A DNA stretch of 44,571 nt from Thiopontia sp964415865 (GCA_964415865.1 CAYQBY010000010.1:1-44571); one strand, 5' to 3'; positions 9,081-18,614 are shown, counted from the stretch's first letter. The notes: a model not told the origin generated them from the sequence alone. A program made the numbers and translations.

Positions 9081-9635
9081 TTAGCCACGTACCAGTGGAT
9101 CTTCTACACCCTGGCGTATCTCTTTACCCATAAGAGTTTCAATCAACTCCAGCGCGAAATCCATTGCCGTTCCTGGGCCACGTGACGTAATGATATTTCC
9201 ATCAGTAACCACATCGACATCTTCAATTATATTTGCTGAGGTTCCCTGCAAAAATCCTGGATAGCTGGTTGCCTCTTTACCATCCAGCACTCCGGCATCT
9301 GCCAGTACTTTAGGTGCCGCACAAATGGCCGCTGCATATCTCTCTTCTGCAGCCATTTTCTTAATCAGTTGATGAATACGAGGATCGGCATTTAGATTGT
9401 CTGCTCCCGGCAGTCCGCCAGGCAATACAACCATCTGATACTCCTGCTGAAGAGCCTCATCCAGAGTCATATCTGCTATATGCACAGTGTCACGACTAGC
9501 TCTAACAGGACCATCTGTCAGTCCGGCAACTACCACCTTGATCCCTGCGCGACGCAACAGATCGATAATAGTGATCGCCTCCAGCTCCTCGAACCCCTCT
9601 GCCAGAGGAACCAGTACGGAAATCTCACCACTCAT
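9081..9635 (-). CDS. DJ-1/PfpI family protein (YajL-like)
   Basis: 184 residues with a flavodoxin-like DJ-1 fold. The nucleophile Cys105 sits in AAAICAAPKVL, and the acidic partner lies in EGFEELEA (13-20). PGGLPGADNL and the C-terminal TSRGPGTAMDFAL match the DJ-1/ThiJ/YajL branch. Members act as chaperones, or as glyoxalase or deglycase enzymes against methylglyoxal damage; the in vivo role is debated. It lies between ctp protease and argS on the same strand, with gaps of 9 and 12 bp, so an operon is likely. Confidence 0.9.
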   Translation of the reverse strand: MSGEISVLVPLAEGFEELEAITIIDLLRRAGIKVVVAGLTDGPVRASRDTVHIADMTLDEALQQEYQMVVLPGGLPGADNLNADPRIHQLIKKMAAEERYAAAICAAPKVLADAGVLDGKEATSYPGFLQGTSANIIEDVDVVTDGNIITSRGPGTAMDFALELIETLMGKEIRQGVEDPLVRG

Positions 9636-9644
9636 ATCTTGCTC

Positions 9645-10997
9645 CTAGTGTGGAGTATGAAGCAGATGAAGCCCTTTCAGCATATTCAGAGCCTCAAACA
9701 GAACAAAGTCATCCTCAGCCAGATTCTTTTCTGGCTCCTCACCATTCTCGGCATCGTCACCATCCTTTAGTTCAGTACTACCATCAGATGACTCCCCATT
9801 CCCACTACTGAGATGGCCGGAAAGATCCTTCTCAGAGACGCGATGAAGATTCTTCTTTTTACTCTCCTCACTTTTTTCAATCTTAATATTATTTAGCTCA
9901 ATATCAGGGGTAATACCCTCGGTCTGGATTGATCGTCCTGAAGGGGTGTAATAACGCGCTGTTGTCAGCTTCAGTGCAGCTCCTTCACGCATCGGCAAAA
10001 TAGTCTGCACCGAGCCCTTGCCAAATGTCTTGGTTCCCATGATCACCGCTCGCTTATGATCCTGCAGTGCACCAGCGACAATCTCCGATGCTGAGGCCGA
10101 ACCATTATTTACCAAGACCACCAATGGCCCACCATCCAGAATATCATCTGAATCTGCCTCAAATTCTATTTTCGAGTCACCCACTCGACCATCTGTATAG
10201 ACCACTAATCCATCCGTTAAAAATGCATCAGAAACTGTTACTGCAGCACTCAATACCCCGCCTGGATTGTTACGTAGATCCAGCACCAATCCATTCAGAC
10301 GGTCTCCACCATTCTCCTTAACCAGTTTTTTAATTGCCTTGTCGAGATTTTCCCCTGTACGCATCTGGAACTGACTGATCCGAACATAACCAAAGCCATC
10401 CTCCAATATACGGCTTTTAACACTACGAATCTTGATCACGTCACGAATAATATTTACTGTCAATGCCTGATCTTCCCCCTTACGCACAACAGTCAACTCA
10501 ATTTTTGTTCCCACCTTGCCACGCATCTTCTTCACTGCATCACCCAGGGTAATACCCTGAACAGCCGTGCCATCAATACGAATAATCAGATCACCTGCCT
10601 GCATTCCTGCACGTTGTGCCGGGGTATCATCAATTGGAGAGATTACTTTAACAAAGCCATCCTCCATCCCAACCTCAATACCCAGACCACCAAACTCACC
10701 CGTAGTACTAACCTGCAATTCATCATGCGCCTCTGGCAACAGATATGAGGAGTGAGGATCAAGGCTACTCACCATCCCTTTAATGGCACTGTTGAGCAGA
10801 TCTTCATCACTCACCTCCTCAACATAGGTCTTCTTGATCTTGCTGAACACCTCACTAAAGGCTCGCAACTCATCCAGCGGCAACGGTGCAACGGCTCCCT
10901 CGTTCCGCTCAGCCAGCACACTCCGCTCCACGGCAAGCGATACCCCTAGAATTAATCCAGTCAATAAAATCAGTAAGTCACGTGCCTTTGTCTTCAT
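9645..10997 (-). CDS. ctpA: S41 family C-terminal processing peptidase
   Basis: 450 residues. A signal anchor (about 7-25) places it in the periplasm. A PDZ domain (about 95-180, with GGLGIEVG) precedes the S41 protease core: the nucleophile serine is in NNGSASASEI (297-306) and the catalytic Lys327 in TFGKGSVQ. The last 75 residues are a highly acidic, low-complexity tail (SSGNGESSDGSTELKDGDD and so on) ending in a short hydrophobic segment. The family trims or degrades periplasmic proteins, often cell-wall hydrolases and their regulators. Most gammaproteobacteria carry it after an envC-like gene; here the upstream neighbour is anmK. Confidence 0.92.
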   Translation of the reverse strand: MKTKARDLLILLTGLILGVSLAVERSVLAERNEGAVAPLPLDELRAFSEVFSKIKKTYVEEVSDEDLLNSAIKGMVSSLDPHSSYLLPEAHDELQVSTTGEFGGLGIEVGMEDGFVKVISPIDDTPAQRAGMQAGDLIIRIDGTAVQGITLGDAVKKMRGKVGTKIELTVVRKGEDQALTVNIIRDVIKIRSVKSRILEDGFGYVRISQFQMRTGENLDKAIKKLVKENGGDRLNGLVLDLRNNPGGVLSAAVTVSDAFLTDGLVVYTDGRVGDSKIEFEADSDDILDGGPLVVLVNNGSASASEIVAGALQDHKRAVIMGTKTFGKGSVQTILPMREGAALKLTTARYYTPSGRSIQTEGITPDIELNNIKIEKSEESKKKNLHRVSEKDLSGHLSSGNGESSDGSTELKDGDDAENGEEPEKNLAEDDFVLFEALNMLKGLHLLHTPH

Positions 10998-11034
10998 TAA
11001 ATATTCCGCTTTTGTGTTTATAGCATCTCGATAA

Positions 11035-12150
11035 TCACACCGATTTTACAGGAAAAATTGCACCCAGTATTACCGATTGATCTGCTCCTGTAACAGAGGG
11101 AAGATTCCCTATCTCCCCACATATAGTTTGACGAGCCAACCAGGCAAAAGCTGTCGCCTCCACCCAGTCAGGGTCAACACCAACAGTCGCACTTGAACTG
11201 ACTGCCCATCCCGGTAGATGTGCAGAAATACGCTCCAACATAAAAGTATTGTGCGCACCGCCTCCACACACCAACAACTGTTGACCACCAGCCTGATGTT
11301 CATGCACAGCATCTGTAATTGTACTTGCTGTCAGCTCACAAAGAGTCGCTGCCACATCCTCTGCCGATAGTGGCTCCACAAGTGACTGCATACAGGCATC
11401 AACCCAATCACCATTAAACAACTCACGCCCTGTACTTTTGGGTGGTGGTTGCGAAAAGAAAGTATCACTTCTCATTGTATTCAACAGGGTATCAGATACG
11501 TTTCCTTGCCGAGCAAATCCACCGTCTCGATCCATACTCTTACCCGATGATCTGTTAATCCAATAATCCATCAACACGTTGCCTGGTCCGGTATCAAATC
11601 CAACAACCGGATCACTGTCATTTACTGGCAACAACGTCACATTTGCCATACCGCCTATATTCACTACAGCACCACTCTTCCCTCTCATCAACCAGTGGTG
11701 ATAGGCTGGAGCCAATGGTGCACCCTCTCCTCCAGCAGCAATATCACGGCGGCGAAAATCTGCGACTGTAGTCATCCCTGTTCGCTGAGCAATAATGTTT
11801 GGATCACCAATCTGTAGAGTAAATGGTCTATCACCTCTGGGCATATGGCGAATTGTCTGCCCATGACTACCAACCGCCCTGATCTCCTCCACCGTTAAAC
11901 CAGCCTTCTCAACTACACTAGTTACAGCAGCCGCAAAAAGCTCCCCTAGCTCAACATCCAACTCGCCCATTCGCTCAATTTCATTTTCTCCGGGCTTACA
12001 GAGCGCGACAATCTTCTCCTTAAGCACGGGAGAAATCGAAATAATATCTGTTGCACAAATTACTGGGGGAAAGGCAGAAAAATCAACAGCCACCGCATCA
12101 ATACCATCCATGCTAGTACCAGACATCAGACCTATAAAATATTCGCTCAC
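11035..12150 (-). CDS. anmK: Anhydro-N-acetylmuramic acid kinase
   Basis: 371 residues. It phosphorylates and opens 1,6-anhydro-MurNAc to MurNAc-6-phosphate in peptidoglycan recycling. The ASKHA-type phosphate loop GLMSGTSMDGID (7-18), the GHGQT-like SHGQTIRH motif and GFDTGPGNVLMDYW are all present. The recycling amidase ampD lies at 18.6 kb in the same window, so the anhydro-sugar route appears complete at these two steps. In Pseudomonas anmK also lies close to tyrS and an rrn operon, although here about 8.5 kb separates them. Confidence 0.96.
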   Translation of the reverse strand: MSEYFIGLMSGTSMDGIDAVAVDFSAFPPVICATDIISISPVLKEKIVALCKPGENEIERMGELDVELGELFAAAVTSVVEKAGLTVEEIRAVGSHGQTIRHMPRGDRPFTLQIGDPNIIAQRTGMTTVADFRRRDIAAGGEGAPLAPAYHHWLMRGKSGAVVNIGGMANVTLLPVNDSDPVVGFDTGPGNVLMDYWINRSSGKSMDRDGGFARQGNVSDTLLNTMRSDTFFSQPPPKSTGRELFNGDWVDACMQSLVEPLSAEDVAATLCELTASTITDAVHEHQAGGQQLLVCGGGAHNTFMLERISAHLPGWAVSSSATVGVDPDWVEATAFAWLARQTICGEIGNLPSVTGADQSVILGAIFPVKSV

Positions 12151-12208
12151 TGCCTATCCTTTGAAGTCATCGAGCCACGGTATCCTGTTATGTATTACTT
12201 ATCAATGG

Positions 12209-12225
12209 ATATCTACCATAGATAT
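12209..12225. promoter_or_regulatory. Palindrome, possible operator
   Basis: ATATCTA-CCA-TAGATAT, a perfect 7-bp inverted repeat in the divergent gap between anmK and the SYLF gene. It is of the size bound by dimeric regulators, but no factor can be named. Confidence 0.3.
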
Positions 12226-12322
12226 ATGTCATCTTCATACGAGATGCTCTGTCTTAATCATTGGACATTTTAATAAAGGATTGCTAGGTTAGCTCCTATT
12301 CACATCACTGGAGAAATTGTTT

Positions 12323-12889
12323 ATGAAACAAATCAATCGGACTTCTGCCATTATCTTCTGCCTCCTATTCTCACTTGGCAATGCATGGGCAGATGAGTTT
12401 CATGACACTATTGATATCTTCCAAAAAGCTGGGGAAAGTGGCAAGTTCTTCAACAGTGCTCATGGCTACGCTGTTTTCCCAACTATAGGCAAAGTCGGCA
12501 TTGGTGTCGGTGGCTCTTATGGCAGCGGCAAAGTCTATGCGGGCCATGAACATGTTGGTGATACCACAGCAACACAGCTCACAATAGGATTCCAGCTTGG
12601 TGCCCAGGCATTTAGTCAAATTATCTTTTTCCAGGACAAACGGGCTTTTGAGGAATTTACTATCGGTAATTTTGAGTTTGGTGCCCAGGCAAATGCTGTG
12701 GCAATTACTGCAGGCGTATCCGGAACAGCATCAACTATTGGACACTCCGTAGGAGCCAGCGGAGGAAGAAATGATGCTACAACTGCCGGTGAATACAATA
12801 AAGGAATGGCGACTTTTACAATAGCTAAAGGCGGCCTCATGTATGAGGCATCAGTTGGCGGACAAAAATTCAGCTATACACCAAAATAA
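12323..12889 (+). CDS. SYLF-domain (YSC84-like) lipid-binding protein
   Basis: 188 residues from the ATG at 12323 (TGGAGA 8-10 nt upstream; the frame is open from a TTG at 12317). An N-terminal Sec signal peptide (cleavage after GNAWA, about residue 23) sends it to the periplasm or outer membrane. The rest is one SYLF domain, recognised from GYAVFPTIGKVGIGVGGSYGSGKVY and the Gly-rich segments up to the end. The domain binds phospholipids or phosphoinositides in eukaryotes; bacterial roles are poorly known. The gene is divergent from anmK and followed by a small membrane protein. Confidence 0.85.
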   Translation: MKQINRTSAIIFCLLFSLGNAWADEFHDTIDIFQKAGESGKFFNSAHGYAVFPTIGKVGIGVGGSYGSGKVYAGHEHVGDTTATQLTIGFQLGAQAFSQIIFFQDKRAFEEFTIGNFEFGAQANAVAITAGVSGTASTIGHSVGASGGRNDATTAGEYNKGMATFTIAKGGLMYEASVGGQKFSYTPK

Positions 12890-12935
12890 TACTGCGCCTC
12901 TTTACTAGAAAGGGCACCTAAATGAGCAAACAAAC

Positions 12936-13253
12936 ATGATGGGAACAACCAGCGTCACTTTTATTGATGTATTCATGATGGCCCTTCCAATAATTCCAAT
13001 CATCTATTTTTTGATTGCGGGCAATCCTCATGAGATTGATACAGAAGAGAGGACATCGCTATCAGCTGCAAGAACATGGCTGGTGCTCGCCTTACTAGCT
13101 ATGGGGTTGGGTGCACTTGGTGCAGTGATCGCAACAGTTACACTAATTATGGGTATCAAGACTATCTTCAGAGGGCGCACAATGTATGGCTTAACAGTAG
13201 CCCTGATCTCTCTATTTGTACCAATATTTAATTTTATTCCATTATGGAATTAG
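12936..13253 (+). CDS. Small membrane protein of unknown function
   Basis: 105 residues with three predicted membrane spans (about 9-27, 47-74 and 82-103), separated by a short charged loop GNPHEIDTEERTSLSAARTW. No family was recognised. The best ribosome binding site (AAAGGG, 12909-12914) faces another ATG at 12922, which opens only five codons (MSKQT) and stops on the TGA that overlaps this gene's ATGATG. The gene may therefore be translated by re-initiation, or the true start may involve a sequencing error at this point. It follows the SYLF gene by 46 bp. Confidence 0.6.
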   Translation: MMGTTSVTFIDVFMMALPIIPIIYFLIAGNPHEIDTEERTSLSAARTWLVLALLAMGLGALGAVIATVTLIMGIKTIFRGRTMYGLTVALISLFVPIFNFIPLWN

Positions 13254-13338
13254 GTTGTTGGTGACTGCACAAGCACTATCGACCAAAATAAAACTATCCT
13301 TGCCAGCCTGTACTCTGTAGTAGCAAGTAAGTAGACGG

Positions 13339-14841
13339 TTAACAGCTGCCCTCTTTGGTACCAAGTCCAGCTTCTGCCATCTCTACAGCACGAAAGATTG
13401 CACGCCCCTTATTCATGGTCTCTTTCCACTCAAGTTGCGGGATAGAGTCATGTACTACACCAGCTCCGGCTTGAACATGTAGCTCTCCATCTTTGATTAC
13501 TGCCGTACGGATTGCGATAGCAGTGTCCATGTTGCCATTCCAGCCAATGTACCCAACCGCTCCTGCGTATATGCCACGTTTGACCGGCTCCAGCTCATCG
13601 ATGATCTCCATGGCACGAATCTTTGGTGCTCCGCTAACTGTGCCTGCTGGGAAGGTGGCACGAAGGGCATCCATTGCGCTCATACCTTTTTTTAGCTTTC
13701 CTGTAACATTGGAGACAATATGCATGACATGGGAGTAGCGTTCTATCTTCATGTTTTCTGTAAGCTCAACAGTTCCTGTCTCTGCCACACGCCCAACATC
13801 ATTTCGTCCAAGGTCTATCAGCATCAAATGTTCGGCCAACTCTTTTGGATCTGCCAGCAACTCTTTTTCAAGAGCCAAGTCCTCATCTTCAGTATGCCCT
13901 CTACGCCTGGTGCCAGCAATTGGACGCACTGTCACCACTCCATCCTCTACTCTGGTCAGAATTTCAGGGGATGAACCAACCACCTGAAAGTCATCCAGGT
14001 CCAGATAGTACATGTATGGAGATGGATTAAGGGTACGTAGTGCACGATACAGGTTAAGTGGTGGCGCCTTAAACGGAATGGAAAGACGCTGCGAGATCAC
14101 CACCTGCATCACATCACCCTCAACAATGTAGTCCTTGATTTTCTCTACCGCACACTCAAACTTGTCCTGATTAAACCCTGAGACAAAGTCATTCTCATGT
14201 ACGGTCCGCGGTGAACTCTCTGGTACAGCAGGTGTAGGCTGATTCAGCTTGGCAGTAATCTCATCAAGACGCTGTTGCCCCTGTTGCCATGCATCATTCT
14301 GCTCTGGGTCAACATGGATAACGATATGGAGTTTTCCACTCAGGTTGTCAAATACCAGCACCTCCTCAGAGACCATTAAGATGATATCCGGATTATCAAG
14401 TGGATCCATCTCCGGCACATCTGATAGCCGCTCTTCAATCAGGCGCACAGTGTCATAACCGAAGCAACCAACCAGCCCTCCGGTAAATCTTGGCAACCCA
14501 TCACACTCGGCAACCCGGAAGCGGGTTCTGTATTCCTCAATCCAGCCTAATGGGTCTGCAGTCTCCAGTGACTCACTCTCTTTGCTCTCTGTCTCAACTG
14601 TAATCTTGTGGCCACGCACACGAATAATTGTTTTTGCAGGAAGACCAATAATTGAGTAACGTCCCCACTTCTCTCCCCCCTGTACAGACTCAAACAGGTA
14701 GCTCCATGGGCTCTCAGCAACCTTACGGTAGGCTGAAAGTGGCGTATCCAGATCTGCCAATACCTCTCGTGTCAGCGGAATTCGGTTATATCCCTGCTGT
14801 ATAGATTTATTTACAAGATCCTTGAAGCTGGAACTGTTCAT
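13339..14841 (-). CDS. trpE: Anthranilate synthase component I
   Basis: 500 residues. It converts chorismate and ammonia to anthranilate, the first step of tryptophan synthesis, with TrpG. The N-terminal regulatory domain contains the tryptophan-binding motif in degenerate form (YLFES). The chorismate-binding C-terminal half shows PIAGTRRRGHTEDED, LIDLGRNDVGRVA, PAGTVSGAPKIRAMEIIDELEP and AGAGVVHDSIPQLEW. It overlaps gph by 4 bp and completes the rpe-gph-trpE cluster common in gammaproteobacteria; trpG is not in the window. Confidence 0.97.
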   Translation of the reverse strand: MNSSSFKDLVNKSIQQGYNRIPLTREVLADLDTPLSAYRKVAESPWSYLFESVQGGEKWGRYSIIGLPAKTIIRVRGHKITVETESKESESLETADPLGWIEEYRTRFRVAECDGLPRFTGGLVGCFGYDTVRLIEERLSDVPEMDPLDNPDIILMVSEEVLVFDNLSGKLHIVIHVDPEQNDAWQQGQQRLDEITAKLNQPTPAVPESSPRTVHENDFVSGFNQDKFECAVEKIKDYIVEGDVMQVVISQRLSIPFKAPPLNLYRALRTLNPSPYMYYLDLDDFQVVGSSPEILTRVEDGVVTVRPIAGTRRRGHTEDEDLALEKELLADPKELAEHLMLIDLGRNDVGRVAETGTVELTENMKIERYSHVMHIVSNVTGKLKKGMSAMDALRATFPAGTVSGAPKIRAMEIIDELEPVKRGIYAGAVGYIGWNGNMDTAIAIRTAVIKDGELHVQAGAGVVHDSIPQLEWKETMNKGRAIFRAVEMAEAGLGTKEGSC

Positions 14842-15509
14842 CGAAATAGGGATGGCAGTTCAGCCATTGAATCAATTACCGCATCCGGATTTGAGGTACG
14901 AATATCATCTCCATGATTGTACCCGTATGACATGCAGACAATAGTAAAGCCAGCTGCTCTGGCTGCTTTTACATCACTTACAGAGTCACCAATCATTAGC
15001 GCATCATCAGGCTCTAGACCGAAGAAGTCAGAGACATGTAGCAACGGACCAGGATCAGGTTTTTTTACATCCAGAGTGTCTCCGCTCACCACAATCTCAA
15101 AAGCATCAGCAATTCCGAGATCTTTCAGGATCGGAATTGTATAACGTGCAGCCTTGTTGGTTACGCAACCAAGACTAACTGGCTGACTCTGTAACCACTC
15201 AAGTCCCTCTGTAACTCCTGGGTATAATTGACTACGCTTACTGGTGTTTTCTGCATATAGCTCGGAGAATATAGGAAGCGCCCGCTCAAACAGATCACTC
15301 TCCGGTTTGCCGTCAAGTGAGTTGGTCAAGGCTCGCTCCACTAGCCGCTCTACACCATTTCCAACCCACTCACGCACCCTACTTTCGCCACGTGTTGGCA
15401 TGCCAATTATGGACAACATTTCATCTACACACCATGCTAGATCAGGAACACTATCTACCAGTGTTCCATCCACATCAATCAAAACCATGGCAGGAAGTTT
15501 CAACTGCAC
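14838..15509 (-). CDS. gph: Phosphoglycolate phosphatase
   Basis: 223 residues, HAD superfamily. Motif I is DVDGTLVDS (12-20, nucleophile Asp12), motif II CVTNK, and motifs III/IV KKPDPGPLL and MIGDSVSDVKAA. It removes phosphate from 2-phosphoglycolate, which arises from RuBisCO oxygenation in autotrophs and from DNA repair in others. Clustering with rpe and the nearby Calvin-type genes favours the first role. The start used is a GTG at 15509, six bases after the rpe stop; the ATG seven codons later would remove the beginning of the first strand. Confidence 0.95.
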   Translation of the reverse strand: MQLKLPAMVLIDVDGTLVDSVPDLAWCVDEMLSIIGMPTRGESRVREWVGNGVERLVERALTNSLDGKPESDLFERALPIFSELYAENTSKRSQLYPGVTEGLEWLQSQPVSLGCVTNKAARYTIPILKDLGIADAFEIVVSGDTLDVKKPDPGPLLHVSDFFGLEPDDALMIGDSVSDVKAARAAGFTIVCMSYGYNHGDDIRTSNPDAVIDSMAELPSLFR

Positions 15510-15515
15510 AACCTT

Positions 15516-16208
15516 TTACCTGGATGCCTGAGCCAACTCCGCACGCATCTCACCAATAACAGTATCGTAACGATTTGGATCAGAATCTTGTCCGGCGCCA
15601 AAAATTGCGGAACCAGCAACAAACATGTCAGCACCTGCCTCTCTGATCTCACGAATGTTGTTGACCTTTACACCACCATCAATCTCCAGACGAATGTCAT
15701 ATCCGCTCTCATCAATCATGTTACGTGCTGCACGCAACTTATCCATGGTTGCAGGGATAAAGCTCTGACCACCAAAACCCGGGTTAACCGACATCAACAA
15801 AATTACATCCACCTTATCCATCACATAATCAAGATATGAAAGCGGTGTTGCCGGATTAAAGACCAGGCCAGATTTGCAATCATGCTCTTTAATCAGCGCC
15901 AGTGAACGATCAATATGTTCTGATGCCTCTGGATGGAATGTGATGTAGGAGGCTCCAGCCTTTGCAAAATCCGGGATAATTCTATCCACTGGTTTAACCA
16001 TCATGTGTACATCAATCTCCGCTGTCACACCATGGTTACGTAATGCATCACATACCAAAGGGCCAATTGTTAAGTTTGGAACATAATGGTTATCCATTAC
16101 ATCAAAATGGACAACATCGGCACCTGCTGCCAGCACTTTATCTACCTCGTCTCCCAGTTTTGCAAAATCCGCCGAGAGTATAGAGGGGGCAATCAGATTA
16201 TCTTTCAT
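15516..16208 (-). CDS. rpe: Ribulose-phosphate 3-epimerase
   Basis: 230 residues, TIM barrel. It interconverts ribulose-5-phosphate and xylulose-5-phosphate in the pentose phosphate and Calvin cycles. Diagnostic motifs: APSILSADFAKLGDEV, HFDVMDNHYVPNLTIGP with catalytic Asp, DVHMMVKPVDRII, LLMSVNPGFGGQSFIP and the phosphate-binding VAGSAIFG. It is the first gene of rpe-gph-trpE. The order supports a link between sugar-phosphate regeneration and phosphoglycolate salvage. Confidence 0.97.
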   Translation of the reverse strand: MKDNLIAPSILSADFAKLGDEVDKVLAAGADVVHFDVMDNHYVPNLTIGPLVCDALRNHGVTAEIDVHMMVKPVDRIIPDFAKAGASYITFHPEASEHIDRSLALIKEHDCKSGLVFNPATPLSYLDYVMDKVDVILLMSVNPGFGGQSFIPATMDKLRAARNMIDESGYDIRLEIDGGVKVNNIREIREAGADMFVAGSAIFGAGQDSDPNRYDTVIGEMRAELAQASR

Positions 16209-16315
16209 ATCTATTCCTTCAAAAATAGGTTGATCAAAAAGGGAACTCTACAGGATGAGAAGAGACTTTTCAGCCTCATTGTTAAGCCATCACTACCTCT
16301 ATTTTTACACGAAAA

Positions 16316-17101
16316 CTATTTTTTTCTGGCTTCCTGGATTGTCTCATAGGCAATTCTGATTTGATGAGTCTTTTCTGTGGCCATCTTCATCATCTCTTCA
16401 GGTAATCCTTTCGCAACCAGTTTGTCTGGATGGTGCTGACTCATCAGGCGACGATAGGCTCGCTTCACCTCTGCATCAGTTGCACTCTGTTTGAGGCCAA
16501 GTGTCTTGTATGAACTACTCAGTGTTGGCTTATTTGATCCGCTACTCTGAGCACCACCCCCAGACCTAACCATTGACTCCAGCTGGTCATAGAGCGCACG
16601 TGGAATACCCAGCAGGGAACTTATATGAAGAAGGATCTTCTTCTCTGCCGGATGCAATACCCCATCCGCATAAGCAGCCTGAAGCTGAATCTCCATAAAC
16701 ATCTGGATCAAGGTAGTGCGCCTGCTTGTCTCTTGACGAAACTGCTGGAGCAGATCATCCAGAGGGAAATCCGCCCTTTTCCCCTCATTGAACAATTTCT
16801 CTGCAGCCTTGCGAAGGTTGGCATCCAGTTGCAGGTGATCCATAACGGCTCGCGCCATCTGAATTTCGTCAGCGGTTACCTTGCCATCAGCTTTGGCTAC
16901 ATGCCCCATAACAGAGAAGGTGGCAGTAAAGAACGCTGTCTGCACTCGCTGCTGATTACCCAGACCCCATCCTCCAGATGAGGAGACACCACGTATCCCT
17001 TTATCAAAGTTGTGGCCAAATGATGCGCCAATCAGTGCGCCAAGCGGCCCGCCCAACATAAAGCCAAAAGCTCCGCCCAATATTTTTCCTGCCCAACCCA
17101 T
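16316..17101 (-). CDS. djlA: DjlA-type membrane-anchored J-domain co-chaperone
   Basis: 261 residues. The N-terminus is a Gly-rich membrane segment (KILGGAFGFMLGGPLGALIGASFG), the centre is a TerB-like helical domain (about 50-165), and the C-terminal 65 residues form a J domain with the HPD motif (SQHHPDKLVA). It stimulates DnaK from the inner membrane. It is the last gene of a minus-strand run and follows the histidine phosphatase by 12 bp. Confidence 0.95.
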   Translation of the reverse strand: MGWAGKILGGAFGFMLGGPLGALIGASFGHNFDKGIRGVSSSGGWGLGNQQRVQTAFFTATFSVMGHVAKADGKVTADEIQMARAVMDHLQLDANLRKAAEKLFNEGKRADFPLDDLLQQFRQETSRRTTLIQMFMEIQLQAAYADGVLHPAEKKILLHISSLLGIPRALYDQLESMVRSGGGAQSSGSNKPTLSSSYKTLGLKQSATDAEVKRAYRRLMSQHHPDKLVAKGLPEEMMKMATEKTHQIRIAYETIQEARKK

Positions 17102-17113
17102 ACTGATATTCCT

Positions 17114-17773
17114 TTAAGTAACCTGTTCCTTGAGCACACCCGCATGAAAAATAAGTCGCGGCAGGGTCTCTTTACCAAAATGATCTATCTGGATTCTGCT
17201 GATTCCAGCATTTGGCACATCTATACGGAAAATACGCTCTACTGGCATACCCAAAATATGGCCAACAATTATTCTCATTACCCCTGCATGACCTACTATC
17301 AACAAATGTTCTCCCCGAAACTCATCAATTATCTGCTCCCACTGCGTAGCAACTCTCAAAGCAAAATCATTCAGTGGTTCCGCATCTGGCGGCGTATTGT
17401 TCAGAGGGTCGCTCCAAAAACGGTGGAGTGCTTCAGGATCACTCTCCATCAACTCCTGAGCTGTTTTTCCCTCCCACGCTCCAAAGCCAATCTCCATAAA
17501 GTCGGGGATCTCTTGCACCGGGATCTGCTCTCTCTCCGAGAGCTCAAAAGCAAATTCACTACAACGACTTAATGGAGATGTTAACACTCTGTCCCAAGGA
17601 GAAAATTCCTCAACCGCTGCACGCATCTGCTCCCATCCCCTTTCACTGAGTGGGTCATTAATATGTCCCCGATAGCGTCTTCCACCCACGGGTTCCCCGT
17701 GACGAAGAAGGTCAGCAATGGTCGCCTCTACACTCTCAGACACAGATAGAATATCTCTAGTTACCGTATCCAA
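17114..17773 (-). CDS. Histidine phosphatase family protein (CobC/GpmB-like)
   Basis: 219 residues. The phosphohistidine motif LLRHGEP (22-28, catalytic His25), the second catalytic pair in LIVGHAGVMR and EIGFGAWEGKT identify the branch that includes alpha-ribazole phosphatase CobC. No cobalamin gene is near, so the substrate is uncertain. The start used is a TTG at 17773 overlapping ampE by 17 bp; about 20 residues precede the motif, more than usual, so the true start may lie further in. Confidence 0.85.
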   Translation of the reverse strand: MDTVTRDILSVSESVEATIADLLRHGEPVGGRRYRGHINDPLSERGWEQMRAAVEEFSPWDRVLTSPLSRCSEFAFELSEREQIPVQEIPDFMEIGFGAWEGKTAQELMESDPEALHRFWSDPLNNTPPDAEPLNDFALRVATQWEQIIDEFRGEHLLIVGHAGVMRIIVGHILGMPVERIFRIDVPNAGISRIQIDHFGKETLPRLIFHAGVLKEQVT

Positions 17774-18614
17774 ACAGAATTAATAGTGCCAAAAAGGAGA
17801 CCCACACAATCTCTGACCTTCTTACCATCTCCAGCGCATCCCATACCTCCTGGATATCTGCTGGTTCACTCTCTTTCACAGGCTCCAGACGCATTGCCCC
17901 CAACCCGGAGTTGCGTAAAATATCGCTATTACCATTCCAGTCTCCAGCATGCTCCCTGAGCCTGCGGAAAGATGAAGAGAAGTCCCCAACCATGGCATAA
18001 CTTATAGCAACTATATGTGCTGGCGGCCATGCCAGTAACTGGTTTATCTGCTTAATCATGGTTGAATCATCATCACCATCACTACTCTGGATATTCTCCA
18101 GTATCAATCCCAACCTCACCAATAATCCTGCTGCTGGGCCAAACAGGGCAAACCAGAATATTACCGCAAAGAGTCGTGAGTTTGCCTGGATCAATACTGC
18201 TTCTGTCAATGCTCGTACCACACCCTGTTTTCCTTCAGGCAGTTCACCATCCAGTATCTCCTCTGCCTGAAGAAGCCCTCCCTCGATATCATCTTTTGAC
18301 CAACTCTCCAAGATGCTTTCAACCTGTCCACGGAGATCTTTTGGCCCTATAGAGAGAACCAGAATCACCACGCTGAAGAGTAGCTCAGGAAGCCAACCAC
18401 CATCAGCCATCCACCAATTTAACTGCTCTACCAGAAGCAACGGCACAAACAGTATCAGCAGAGTTGTGGCTATACCAACCCACTCTCCTTGCACTGATTG
18501 ATGACGAACGACCCAATGCCCCCATGCTGAAAACCAGCCCAGGTTTCTATACTCATCAAGAATACGGTAAAAACGCTCTATCCCCAGGGTAATCAATATT
18601 GCCAACAGCGTCAC
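17757..18614 (-). CDS. ampE: AmpE-like inner-membrane protein
   Basis: 285 residues with four or five hydrophobic spans (starting at MTLLAILITLGIERF and ending at EIVWVSFLALLILFGYG). The family resembles CobD/CbiB, and the protein conserves the ARLFAV-type SRLFAVIFWFALFGPAAGLLVRL core. AmpE is the partner of AmpD; its biochemical role is unclear. The GTG start overlaps the ampD stop, which indicates coupling. Confidence 0.88.
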   Translation of the reverse strand: MTLLAILITLGIERFYRILDEYRNLGWFSAWGHWVVRHQSVQGEWVGIATTLLILFVPLLLVEQLNWWMADGGWLPELLFSVVILVLSIGPKDLRGQVESILESWSKDDIEGGLLQAEEILDGELPEGKQGVVRALTEAVLIQANSRLFAVIFWFALFGPAAGLLVRLGLILENIQSSDGDDDSTMIKQINQLLAWPPAHIVAISYAMVGDFSSSFRRLREHAGDWNGNSDILRNSGLGAMRLEPVKESEPADIQEVWDALEMVRRSEIVWVSFLALLILFGYGN

